A stretch of DNA of 64,000 bases. Origin: CAMLIZ01 sp966212505 (GTDB lineage: Bacteria; Pseudomonadota; Gammaproteobacteria; Burkholderiales; Burkholderiaceae_C). Under the pieces are notes generated by a model. That model was given only the letters and a program-made list of their open reading frames with translations. It did no database searches and was not told the origin of the DNA. Below, one piece after another: positions 8,460 to 16,509 of the stretch; position 1 is the stretch's first letter; each line of letters begins with the position of its first letter. The DNA is taken from positions 301,214-365,213 of the forward strand of contig CBIHRS010000001.1 in NCBI GenBank assembly GCA_966212505.1. Reading direction: 5' to 3'. Position numbers and translations under genes: made by a program.

Positions 8460-9269
8460 TCATTCTTCGTCGCCGCCCAGGATGCCGCCCAAGATGCCAC
8501 CGCCGAAGCCTCCCAGCACCGAGCCCTCTTCCTTGTGACCGCCCATCTGCGGCGCGGCCGCGAAGACGCGCGACGCCAGGCGCGAGAACGGCAGGCTCTG
8601 CAGCCACACGGTGCCCGGGCCGGTGACCTTGGCGAAGAACAGGCCTTCGCCGCCGAACAGCGCGGTCTTGATCTTGCCGACGTACTGGATCTCGAAGTTG
8701 ACGTTCGGTGTCATCGCGACGATGCAGCCGGTGTCGATCAGCAGGGTCTGGCCCGGCTGCAGCTCGCGCTTCACCACGGTGCCGCCGGCATGCACGAAGG
8801 CGAGGCCGTCGCCCTCGAGCTTCTGCATGATGAAGCCCTCGCCGCCGAAGAAGCCGACCGACAGCTTCTGCTGGAAATAGATGCCGAGCGACACGCCGCG
8901 CGCGGCGCAGAGAAACGCATCCTTCTGGCAGATCAGCATGCCGCCCAACTGGCGCAGATCCATCGGCAGGATCTTGCCCGGATACGGCGCTGCGAACGCC
9001 ACGCGCTTCTTGCCGGCCGCCTGGTTGGTGTAGACGGTGGTGAACAGCGATTCACCCGTGAGCAGGCGCTTGCCGGCGCCGAGCAGCTTGCCGAACAGTC
9101 CGCCCTGGTTCTGGGAGCCATCGCCGAACACCGTGTCCATCGTGATGCCCGCATCCATGAACATCAGGCTGCCGGCTTCGCCCACGGCCGCTTCGCCCGG
9201 ATCCAGTTCGACCTCGACGAACTGCATTTCCGAGCCCTTGATCTCGAAGTCGACGACATCCATACCCAT
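8460..9269 (-). CDS. TIGR00266 / AIM24 family protein
   Basis: 269-residue protein with the glycine-rich beta-sandwich pattern of the TIGR00266 (AIM24-like) family: LTGESLFTTVYTN, GGMLICQKDAFLCAA, GGEGFIMQKLEGDG, and ends in a Gly-rich tail (GGFGGGILGGILGG) with acidic C-terminus. No signal peptide or membrane segment; function is unknown in bacteria. The ATG at 9269 follows a GGGAGC site; a longer open frame upstream has no family resemblance. It is a single gene divergent from the diguanylate cyclase. Confidence 0.85.
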   Translation of the reverse strand: MGMDVVDFEIKGSEMQFVEVELDPGEAAVGEAGSLMFMDAGITMDTVFGDGSQNQGGLFGKLLGAGKRLLTGESLFTTVYTNQAAGKKRVAFAAPYPGKILPMDLRQLGGMLICQKDAFLCAARGVSLGIYFQQKLSVGFFGGEGFIMQKLEGDGLAFVHAGGTVVKRELQPGQTLLIDTGCIVAMTPNVNFEIQYVGKIKTALFGGEGLFFAKVTGPGTVWLQSLPFSRLASRVFAAAPQMGGHKEEGSVLGGFGGGILGGILGGDEE

Positions 9270-9472
9270 CGCAAATGCTCCCAAGCAGGTTTGAAATCGC
9301 GGCGATGGTAACGAAACCCCGTTGCTGATGCGCTGCTGACGCGTCGGCCCAGAAACGTAACAACTCAATACACACCCGCCTATCCGCAATCATTTGTTGC
9401 AAACACCACCCCATCGCGGGGGAGTGCGGCGCTGGGGCCAGCCCGGAGAATCCGGGTTCTCCCTGAAGCGCC

Positions 9473-10690
9473 ATGGCCCTGCACCTTCCGACCCTGCTGC
9501 TGCTCAGTGCCGGATTCATGGTGCTGGCCTCCGCCGTTCTCACCTTTTTCGGCCTGACACAGCGTATTCACCGCGGCTTCTGGTGGTGGGCGGCGGCGCA
9601 CTGGCTGGTCACCCTCGGTATCGCCCTGCAGTCGGGACTGCTGCCCACCTCGGCGCAAGGCGTGGCCGCCATGCACGTGTTCCTGCTTCAGTGGCCTGTG
9701 CTGATGCTGGCCGGCCTGCGGCGCTTCCATGCGCGACAGCCTCTTCCGGCGCCACCCTGGCTGGACGCGGCTTTGCTCGCGATCGCCTACACGGGCTGGT
9801 GCATCCCCTGGCTGCTCGACACTCCGCTTGCCGCGCGCATCGCCGCGTTCTCGTTGGGCTCGGCGATGCTGCATGCCTGGGCGGCCTCGCGGCTGCTCGG
9901 CGCATGCGATCTGAACGAGAGCCCTGCCCTGCGCTGGCTCGCCGGCTTTCTCGGCATCGTCGCGGTGGCCATGCTGCTGCGCGGCCTGTATGCAATGGCC
10001 GCGGCGGAGACGGCCGAAATGCTGCAGCGGCTGCAAGTCAGCGGCGTCCTGCTGATGGTCGGCACCTCGCTGGTCATGGTCTACCTGATCCTGCTGCTGA
10101 CCTACGAACGCACGGAGCGCGAGCTGCGTGAATCGCGCCGCCGCCTGCGGTTCCTGGCCAACATCGACATGCTCACGCGCGTGCCCAACCGCCGCCATTT
10201 CCAGGAGCTGGCCCGTCGCGCGCTGGCCAGGGGCACACCGGGCGGCGCGGCGATGATGATGTTCGACATCGATCACTTCAAGCGCATCAACGACGTGCTC
10301 GGCCATGCGGCAGGCGACCGCGCGCTGAAGCTGGTGTCGCGGTGCACCCAGGAAACGCTCCGCGCCGGGGATGTCGCCGGCCGGCATGGGGGCGACGAAT
10401 TCGCGCTGCTGCTGCCCGACACCAGCGTCCACGACGCAATGGCGGTGGCCTCGCGCATCGCGGCCCGGGTGCAGGCACACGCCGAAGACGCCGACATGCC
10501 TGCGCTGTCGCTGAGCTTCGGCGTCGTGCAGACCCAGGCGGGTGAGTCCCTCGACGAAGCGCTGCATCGGGCCGACCAGGCCTTGTACGAAGCCAAGCGG
10601 CAGGGCCGGGGACGCGCCGTCACCGCGCATGGCGACGAAGACAGCCCTGTGTTCGGCGAGAGCCGACGCCTCGGCCTGACCCCCATGTAA
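9473..10690 (+). CDS. Membrane diguanylate cyclase (GGDEF)
   Basis: 405 residues: about six transmembrane segments over residues 5-215 (an MASE-like sensor of unknown ligand), a short Arg/Glu-rich linker (ERTERELRESRRR), and a GGDEF domain (about 235-390) with the intact active site RHGGDEF. An RAGD inhibitory I-site lies exactly five residues before the GGDEF, so it should be a product-inhibited cyclic-di-GMP synthase. No EAL domain follows. It is monocistronic and divergent from the AIM24 gene. Confidence 0.93.
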   Translation: MALHLPTLLLLSAGFMVLASAVLTFFGLTQRIHRGFWWWAAAHWLVTLGIALQSGLLPTSAQGVAAMHVFLLQWPVLMLAGLRRFHARQPLPAPPWLDAALLAIAYTGWCIPWLLDTPLAARIAAFSLGSAMLHAWAASRLLGACDLNESPALRWLAGFLGIVAVAMLLRGLYAMAAAETAEMLQRLQVSGVLLMVGTSLVMVYLILLLTYERTERELRESRRRLRFLANIDMLTRVPNRRHFQELARRALARGTPGGAAMMMFDIDHFKRINDVLGHAAGDRALKLVSRCTQETLRAGDVAGRHGGDEFALLLPDTSVHDAMAVASRIAARVQAHAEDADMPALSLSFGVVQTQAGESLDEALHRADQALYEAKRQGRGRAVTAHGDEDSPVFGESRRLGLTPM

Positions 10691-10753
10691 CGGCTGCGGC
10701 GCGCCAACTTGCGCCGCCCATAATGCGCGGGTTCTTCCTTCGCGCTCGAGCCC

Positions 10754-11575
10754 ATGACCGACGACGTCGCCGTTGCCGACACCGCTGCCGCTGCCACGCA
10801 AACGCCGAAGCCCGGCGACACCTACGTGCAGTCGTTCGCGCGCGGCCTGGCGGTGATCCGCTCGTTCAGCGCCGAAGCACCTTCGCAATCTCTCTCGGAA
10901 GTGGCAGCCCGCACCGGACTCACTCGCGCGGGCGCGCGGCGCATCCTGCTGACGCTCGAGGGCCTGGGCTACGTGGAATGCCAAGGGCGGCAGTTCCGCC
11001 TCACACCGAAGATCCTCGACCTCGGCTTCGCGTACCTGTCGTCGCTGCCGCTGTGGAATCTCGCGGAGCCGGTGATGGAAGACCTGGTGGCCGAGGTGAA
11101 GGAATCATGCTCGGCCGCGGTGCTCGATGCCGCCGACGTGGTCTACGTGCTGCGCGTGCCGACGCACAAGATCATGAGCATCAATCTCGGCATCGGCAGC
11201 CGGCTGCCTGCCTACTGCACGTCGATGGGCCGGGTGCTGCTAGCCGGCCTTTCGCCGCAGGAGCTGGGCCAGCGTCTGCGCTCGCGCCCGCTCATCGCCT
11301 ACACCTCACGCACGGTGACCGACATCGCGGCGCTCGAAGGCCTGATCGAGCAGGCCCGGCAGCAGGGGTGGTGCCTGGTGAACCAGGAACTCGAAGAGGG
11401 GTTGGTCTCGCTCGCGGCCCCCATCCGCGATCGCTCGGGCCGCACCATCGCGGCCCTCAACATCAGCGGCCAGTACAACCGGACCTCGCCCGACCACATG
11501 CTCGAGCACTTCCTGCCGAGGCTGAGGGACGCTGCCGGCCGCATCTCGCAGCTTCTGGGAACCAAGAGCGCCTGA
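10754..11575 (+). CDS. IclR family transcriptional regulator (PcaR/PcaU-like)
   Basis: 273 residues: a disordered Ala-rich N-terminus, winged HTH at about 25-85 (SLSEVAARTGLTRAGARRILLTL) and an IclR effector domain (VLRVPTHKIMSINLGIGSRLPAYCTSMGRV region). The wording of the effector domain is closest to the PcaR/PcaU/CatR-type regulators of aromatic catabolism, but no such catabolic genes are in the window. It is followed four bases later by an unknown gene on the same strand, which may be co-transcribed. Confidence 0.9.
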   Translation: MTDDVAVADTAAAATQTPKPGDTYVQSFARGLAVIRSFSAEAPSQSLSEVAARTGLTRAGARRILLTLEGLGYVECQGRQFRLTPKILDLGFAYLSSLPLWNLAEPVMEDLVAEVKESCSAAVLDAADVVYVLRVPTHKIMSINLGIGSRLPAYCTSMGRVLLAGLSPQELGQRLRSRPLIAYTSRTVTDIAALEGLIEQARQQGWCLVNQELEEGLVSLAAPIRDRSGRTIAALNISGQYNRTSPDHMLEHFLPRLRDAAGRISQLLGTKSA

Positions 11576-11579
11576 CACG

Positions 11580-12440
11580 ATGCCCTTCGCGGGAACCCGA
11601 TGGCCGCGTAAGACTCTCACCCCCGTGATCGACAAGACCTGGACCTTCGTACTCGGGGCGCAAGACCCCGAGATGCGTGAGATCGAAAAGACACTCGGAC
11701 AATCCGGCATCCCCTGGGTGCATGCGGCGCGGCACGGCCAGCGCTGCAACGCGCAGACCGCCTATGCCGCCGATGGTGTCGTGAAGCTGGGCCTGGACGG
11801 CCATCCTCGACCGGCGCTGCTGCCGCCCAAGGCCCCCACGGTTTTCGTCGAATGCCAGTTGCGCGACCACGTGCCGGCGCTGCGTGTCGATCATCACAAC
11901 CCGGGTGATGCGGGCTACGAGATCCCGCCCGAACGCTACCTCGAAGGCTCGTCGCTGGGCCAGGTGCTGTGCCTGCTCGAACGTGAGCCCGACGAGACCC
12001 AGCGGTTGCTCGCGGCGGGCGACCATTGCCTCACGGCGGCCTATCAGGGCGCCTGCCCCGGCGTCGATCCGCATGAACTGCTGTTCCTGCGCGCCTCGTG
12101 GCAGGCCAAGATGAGCGGGCGGACGTTGAGCGACGTGATGGAAGGTGTACTCGACGCCGCCAAACGCGTCCGCAAGCACCTCGACAGCGAGTTCGGCGAA
12201 AGCCGGTTCCTCGATCCCACGCAGTTGCCCAAGGACCTGCCCGAGGGCGCCGCCTACGCCGGCCTGCCCGTGCGTTACCGGAGCCTGCTGCCGGATGGGG
12301 TGCTGAAGGAAATGCTCAAGGGCGCCACGCCCGGGCACGTCGAGCGCTTCATGGCCGAGCACCGCGAGGCCGGCCGCCATGCCTACGGCAATCCGTATCG
12401 AGGTTATGCCGGCGCCTATTGGCCCGGCGCACTTGCCTAG
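11580..12440 (+). CDS. Conserved hypothetical protein with DHH-like motif
   Basis: 286 residues, not recognised as a named family. A central stretch FVECQLRD..ALRVDHHNPGDAGY (about residues 89-118) looks like the DHH metal motif of phosphoesterases, but the other DHH-family motifs are not obvious. The C-terminus is Gly/Tyr-rich (YGNPYRGYAGAY). The ATG at 11580 follows the IclR stop at once; a GTG at 11625 that starts at the conserved-looking IDKTWTFVLG is an equally good start. Its stop overlaps by four bases the convergent stop of the pterin-synthase fusion, so the two may belong together functionally, but this is only context. Confidence 0.65.
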   Translation: MPFAGTRWPRKTLTPVIDKTWTFVLGAQDPEMREIEKTLGQSGIPWVHAARHGQRCNAQTAYAADGVVKLGLDGHPRPALLPPKAPTVFVECQLRDHVPALRVDHHNPGDAGYEIPPERYLEGSSLGQVLCLLEREPDETQRLLAAGDHCLTAAYQGACPGVDPHELLFLRASWQAKMSGRTLSDVMEGVLDAAKRVRKHLDSEFGESRFLDPTQLPKDLPEGAAYAGLPVRYRSLLPDGVLKEMLKGATPGHVERFMAEHREAGRHAYGNPYRGYAGAYWPGALA

Positions 12441-13528
12441 ACAGGCAGGGCCGGCCCTTCACCCGCCGACGCGACGATCACGCCGCAGCCGCGCGATTCG
12501 TAGAGATCCACGCGATCCAGCTGCGGCAACTGCAGCCGCCCCTTCTCGAGGATCCACGCGGCCAGGCTCGCCGTGTCGCAGTCGGCCAGGTCGGGGATCT
12601 CGTGCAGCGGGTGATGGTCCAGCGCCTTGAACAAGGGCGTGAACCGCTCCTTCACGTCGCCGAAGTCGACCGTCCACCCCATCACCTCGTCGAGCGGGGC
12701 CGAGAGGTGCAGGCGCAGCGTGTAGGTATGGCCATGGATGCGGCGCAGCGGGCTGCCGTCGGGCGCACGCTTGAGCTGCAGCGCGCTGTCCAGCGTCATT
12801 TCCTTCCAGATGCGATAGCGCTGGCCGTCGAAATTGGCGCCACAGGAGCCAGTTTCGTAGACGGTGATCCACGACAGCTCGGGCAGCACCGGCTGCAGGC
12901 GGTCCCAGATCCAGCTCGACAGGCACTCGCTGGTCGGGTTCTGCAAACCGGGAATGTCGTTCAGGCAGGTGTAGTTCAGCTGGTGATGCAGCGGCGCCCA
13001 GCATTCGTCGAGGTGGTCGTAGTCGACGCTGAGGTCGCGCGCGCCCAGGTCCTGGTTGGCATGAACGATCACCTCGAAGCCATGGCCGTGCATGCGGCCG
13101 CACTTGTGGCCGACCGGCACGTTGGGCAGCCGATGAGCCGCCTGGAAGGCATAGCGCCGCCACACGTGCGCGGAGCCGGCGGCATCGAGATCGACGCCTT
13201 CGTGCGCCGTGCTCTGGATGCCCACCTGTTCGATGCCCGGCACCTCCAATCCATCGCGGATCCAGCGCGCGAGGTTCTCGTCGGTGGGCGCGTGGTCCAA
13301 CTGCTCGTTCAACAGCCGATAGTCGAGCTGGGCGACGCGAGCCTCGAGCTGCGCACGCAGCCGCTCGACCTCGCCCCCAGGAAAGTCGGCCCAGCCGACC
13401 GGCAGGGCACAACGGAGCTTGGCCAGGAAGCTGTGGCCGTGCAGACGGCGCGAACGATGGCCGGCGGGGAGCACGTCGACGTGGCGCGCGGCTTCGAAAC
13501 CCGCGGAGGCGGTGAACAGGGTCTTCAC
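12437..13528 (-). CDS. Triple-domain 6-pyruvoyl-tetrahydropterin synthase/QueD-like fusion
   Basis: 363 residues built of three consecutive PTPS/QueD-type units. Zinc-ligand histidines appear as H..(x)RLHGHSF in unit 1 (about residues 16-35), AAHRL...GRMHGHGFEV in unit 2 (about 130-155) and RRIHGHTYTLRL in unit 3 (about 260-275). A catalytic-Cys-type segment (VGHKCGRMHGH) is clearly present only in unit 2; units 1 and 3 lack it. Glu of the [FVDYE] type appears as VYETGSCGANFD and LYESRGCGV. The GTG at 13528 is chosen because it begins exactly at the first beta strand (KTLFTASAGFEAARH); the open frame continues upstream without resemblance. Single-domain QueD is about 120 residues, so this is an unusual tandem form. 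Confidence 0.8.
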   Translation of the reverse strand: MKTLFTASAGFEAARHVDVLPAGHRSRRLHGHSFLAKLRCALPVGWADFPGGEVERLRAQLEARVAQLDYRLLNEQLDHAPTDENLARWIRDGLEVPGIEQVGIQSTAHEGVDLDAAGSAHVWRRYAFQAAHRLPNVPVGHKCGRMHGHGFEVIVHANQDLGARDLSVDYDHLDECWAPLHHQLNYTCLNDIPGLQNPTSECLSSWIWDRLQPVLPELSWITVYETGSCGANFDGQRYRIWKEMTLDSALQLKRAPDGSPLRRIHGHTYTLRLHLSAPLDEVMGWTVDFGDVKERFTPLFKALDHHPLHEIPDLADCDTASLAAWILEKGRLQLPQLDRVDLYESRGCGVIVASAGEGPALPV

Positions 13529-13792
13529 GGTACAAGCCTCCCGCGGGCGCGGGAGGCATCTAGAGATGGTGGACCGGATAGACGACAAAACGAACGCTCC
13601 TTTGGCGCTCATGCGGTCGTCTGCGGTCCGATACAGCCCGCATTGTCGCTCACATTGGGAAATGGGGGCATTTCGCGCGATCCAGGCTGCGAAGCGACCA
13701 GGAATCGAACCGGCGCCCTGAACACGGAATCGAATCAAGGCGTGCCGCCCCCCTGTAGGGCACCTCACCTATTTGGAACTTATCCCGTACTC

Positions 13793-13821
13793 GAAACGCT
13801 CGAACGCCTCACGAGCGTTTC
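13793..13821. terminator. Inverted repeat at the end of the MFS gene, possible terminator
   Basis: Perfect 10-bp arms GAAACGCTCG / CGAGCGTTTC around a 9-base loop. The repeat spans the MFS stop codon (minus strand). There is no clear T tract, so a terminator role is plausible but not certain. Confidence 0.45.
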
Positions 13822-15059
13822 AAGCGCAGGGTTTCACTCATCCGTGCCGCCGCGACCAAGCCGGACATGAGCGTGAGGCCGGCGACCAGCCATACCGCCG
13901 CCGACAGCCCGAAGCGATCGGCAACCACCCCTGCGAGCAGCGCCCCGACCGCGTAGCCGAGATCGCGCCACAGCCGGTACACGCCAACGGCGGACGCTCG
14001 CCACGAGGGGTGCGCGACATCCCCGATGGCGGCCAACAGTGTCGGATACACCATCGCGGTGCCGAGCCCGAGCAGCACCGCGCCCAGCGCGAAGCCGTTG
14101 AAGCTCTGGACGATGGCCGTGAGCCCGATCCCGGCGGCCTGCACCCACATGCCCGCCGCGATGAGCCACTTGCGTCCAAGGCGATCGGACAGCGCACCGG
14201 TGAAGATCTGCGCGACGCCCCATACAGCGGGATACACCGCGGCGAGGAGGCCGACGCGTTCCAGGCTCAAGCCGGCGGCGGCGAACACCAGCGGAAACAG
14301 CCCCCAGGCCATTCCGTCGTTCAGGTTGTTCACCAGGCCGGCCTGGCTGACGCTGGACAAATTGGAGTCGGTCAACGAGGTGCGCCTGAAGACTTCCGCC
14401 TGGGTCGGCCCCTGCGCCTCGCTGTGCGGCTGCAGCCGCGCCTCGTGCTGCACATGGTGCCGCGTCTCACGCGCCAGCAGCCACGACAGCAACCCACCTG
14501 TCGCGACGTAGGCCACCCCTAAGTAGAACGGCTGCGGCCGCAGTCCGTAGTGCGCCGCAATCCAGCCGGTGGCCAACGCGCTCCCGGCGACCGCGAGGTA
14601 GCCCGAGAATTCGTTGAGCCCCATCGCCAGTCCGCGCTGCTTCGGGCCCACCAGGTCGATCTTCATGATCACCGTGGTGGACCAGGTCAGGCCCTGACTG
14701 ATGCCGAGCAGAACGTTGGCCGCCACGATCCATTCCCAATGGCCGGCCCACATCAGCATGAACGGCACCGGCACGGCCACGCACCAGCCGGCGACTAGCA
14801 CCCGCTTGCGTCCGAATCGGTCAGCGAGCCGGCCGGCGACATAGTTCGTCAACGCCTTCGTGATGCCGAAGACCACGATGAAGGAGAGGATCGCCGCCCG
14901 GGCCGCGACGTGGAACTCCTGTTCCGCCACCGCCGGCAAGATGGAGCGCTCCAGCCCGACCATCGCGCCGACAAAGGCGTTGACGAGCACCAGCAACGAG
15001 AACTGCCCCAGGTTCTCGCGCAAGCCGAGGCGCGGCGTGGCCGCGTGCATCGAGGTCAC
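13809..15059 (-). CDS. MFS transporter
   Basis: 416 residues with about 12 hydrophobic segments and the MFS signature between TM2 and TM3 (GRLADRFGRKRV) repeated in the second half (GALSDRLGRKWL). The substrate cannot be read; close context with a metallo-hydrolase and an ArsR-rhodanese regulator suggests export or uptake of a sulfur compound or toxic oxyanion. The start ATG overlaps the TGA of the MBL gene (ATGA), showing tight operon structure with the two genes upstream. Confidence 0.88.
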   Translation of the reverse strand: MTSMHAATPRLGLRENLGQFSLLVLVNAFVGAMVGLERSILPAVAEQEFHVAARAAILSFIVVFGITKALTNYVAGRLADRFGRKRVLVAGWCVAVPVPFMLMWAGHWEWIVAANVLLGISQGLTWSTTVIMKIDLVGPKQRGLAMGLNEFSGYLAVAGSALATGWIAAHYGLRPQPFYLGVAYVATGGLLSWLLARETRHHVQHEARLQPHSEAQGPTQAEVFRRTSLTDSNLSSVSQAGLVNNLNDGMAWGLFPLVFAAAGLSLERVGLLAAVYPAVWGVAQIFTGALSDRLGRKWLIAAGMWVQAAGIGLTAIVQSFNGFALGAVLLGLGTAMVYPTLLAAIGDVAHPSWRASAVGVYRLWRDLGYAVGALLAGVVADRFGLSAAVWLVAGLTLMSGLVAAARMSETLRLKRS

Positions 15060-15793
15060 CGGGCTTGGCCGAGGTTGTCGCGCACGATGGCGTGCATCTC
15101 GGCGGGGGTCGCGGGGATGTCGGCCACCAGCGCCTCGACGAACGCATCACGGGGCATCGACAGCATCGGGTTGAAGCGGCGCTCGAAGCCGATCGTCGAG
15201 ACCGGCTTGCCGGACAAGCCGGCGCCGCAGGCACTGCCGGCCTGGTGGCCGGGGTAGATCTCCAGTTCCGGCGGCAGCCGCAACAGCTTCTCGTGCAGCG
15301 TCGCGTGGAGCTGGGCGGCCATCTCGCGCTCACGACCGGCCAGGTCCGGCCGCCCGACGGCACCGACGAACAACGTGTCGCCCGTCACCACGAACCAGGG
15401 CTCGTCGCCGCGACGCAGGTCACGCACCAGCAGGCAGACGCTATCCGGGGTGTGCCCTGGCGTATGCAGCACTTCCACGACCACGTTGCCCACCTCCAGC
15501 CGCTGGCCATCGCGCAGCGGGAAGAAGTCGAAGGTGGTCCGGCCGCGGTTGCCTTCGTGCAGGCCATACGGCGCGCCGACGCGGCGCGCGAGTGCCAGGC
15601 CGCCCGATCGGTGATCCGCATGCACGTGGGTGTCGACGACATAGGTGATCGCGACGCCCTGCAGGGCCGCCTGCTCGATGAACCAGTCCTCGTCGCCGGC
15701 CACCACGTCGACGGCCACGGCCTTGCCCAGGCCGGCACAGCCGAAGAAGTACGACAGTGTCGCGTTGTCTGCTGCTCGTTGACGGAAAAACAT
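15056..15793 (-). CDS. MBL-fold hydrolase, persulfide dioxygenase/glyoxalase II-like
   Basis: 245 residues with the metallo-beta-lactamase metal motif THVHADH (about 55-61), a second-site His in HTPGHT (about 113), Asp in TGDTLFVG (about 144) and a final His in YPGHQ (about 187). The pattern THVHADH.SGG and GAVGRPDL are typical of ETHE1-type persulfide dioxygenases and the Blh relatives that are paired with rhodanese or ArsR regulators. Role inferred: oxidation of glutathione persulfide or similar. ATG at 15793 follows GGGGTGAAGCG; it overlaps the MFS start downstream and lies four bases after the ArsR-rhodanese stop. Confidence 0.85.
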   Translation of the reverse strand: MFFRQRAADNATLSYFFGCAGLGKAVAVDVVAGDEDWFIEQAALQGVAITYVVDTHVHADHRSGGLALARRVGAPYGLHEGNRGRTTFDFFPLRDGQRLEVGNVVVEVLHTPGHTPDSVCLLVRDLRRGDEPWFVVTGDTLFVGAVGRPDLAGREREMAAQLHATLHEKLLRLPPELEIYPGHQAGSACGAGLSGKPVSTIGFERRFNPMLSMPRDAFVEALVADIPATPAEMHAIVRDNLGQAR

Positions 15794-15797
15794 CGCT

Positions 15798-16451
15798 TCA
15801 CCCCTCGATCGGTAGTCCTTGGGCACGCCACTCCGCCACGCCATCGCTCAGGTGGACGGCCTGGTAGCCCTTCTTGCGCAGTAGGTCGACGGCGTCCTTG
15901 GCCATCAAGCAGAACGGACCGCGGCAGTAGGCGACCACCGGTACGTCCTTGGGCAACTCCGCCAGCCGCTTCTTCAGCTCGTCCACCGGCAGCGAGCGGG
16001 CATGTGGCAGATGGGCCGTCGCGTATTCCTCCGAAGGCCGCACGTCGAGCACCAGCAGCTCGCCGTTGGCGGCCTTCTTCAGGATGGCCTGGCGGTCCAG
16101 CCCTTGCAGCTCGTCACGGTGATCGACGATGCCGGCCAGCGCGACCTGCAGCTCCACCAGGCGTTCCTCGGCCTGCGTGCGCAACGCCACCCACAGGTCG
16201 GCCACCCCGGGGTCGGCCAAGCGGTAGACGACGTACTTGCCCTCCTTGCGGGTCTCGACCAGGCGAGCCAGACGCAGTTCCTTCAAGTGGGCGCTGGTCA
16301 GCTTCACGCTGATCTCGGCCTGGGCGGCGAGCGTCTCCACGGTTTTCTCGCCCTGGCACAGCAGCTCGATCAGCTCCAGGCGCTTAGGGCTCGCGACGGC
16401 ATGGCCAATGCGGGCGACCTGCTCGTACAGGTGGCTCTTCAGTTGTCTCAT
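15798..16451 (-). CDS. ArsR-type regulator fused to a rhodanese domain
   Basis: 217 residues: ArsR winged HTH (about 10-95; ETLAAQAEISVKLTSAHLKEL recognition region) followed by a rhodanese domain (about 120-215) with loop CRGPFCLMA carrying the active-site Cys. Fusions of this type act as sensors or regulators of sulfane sulfur or oxyanion stress. First gene of the MFS-MBL operon and divergent from the cysteine desulfurase with only 58 bases between, so it may autoregulate both directions through the inverted repeat there. Confidence 0.88.
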   Translation of the reverse strand: MRQLKSHLYEQVARIGHAVASPKRLELIELLCQGEKTVETLAAQAEISVKLTSAHLKELRLARLVETRKEGKYVVYRLADPGVADLWVALRTQAEERLVELQVALAGIVDHRDELQGLDRQAILKKAANGELLVLDVRPSEEYATAHLPHARSLPVDELKKRLAELPKDVPVVAYCRGPFCLMAKDAVDLLRKKGYQAVHLSDGVAEWRAQGLPIEG

Positions 16452-16459
16452 GCAATCAT

Positions 16460-16475
16460 TCTAAGGATTATTAGA
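16460..16475. promoter_or_regulatory. Inverted-repeat operator candidate between ArsR-rhodanese and cysteine desulfurase
   Basis: TCTAA-N6-TTAGA lies in the only AT-rich stretch (about 16,452-16,485) of the 58-base divergent region. Dyads of this size are typical operators of ArsR-family repressors; this one would cover promoters in both directions. Confidence 0.6.
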
Positions 16476-16509
16476 TTAATATGTCCACAACCCAATTCAT
16501 GAGCTCGCC

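Noticed and set aside
13680..13735. tRNA remnant (a GGTTCGATTCC T-loop-like stretch on the minus strand)
   Set aside because: The T stem pairs in only about three of five positions and no acceptor, D arm or anticodon arm can be folded around it.
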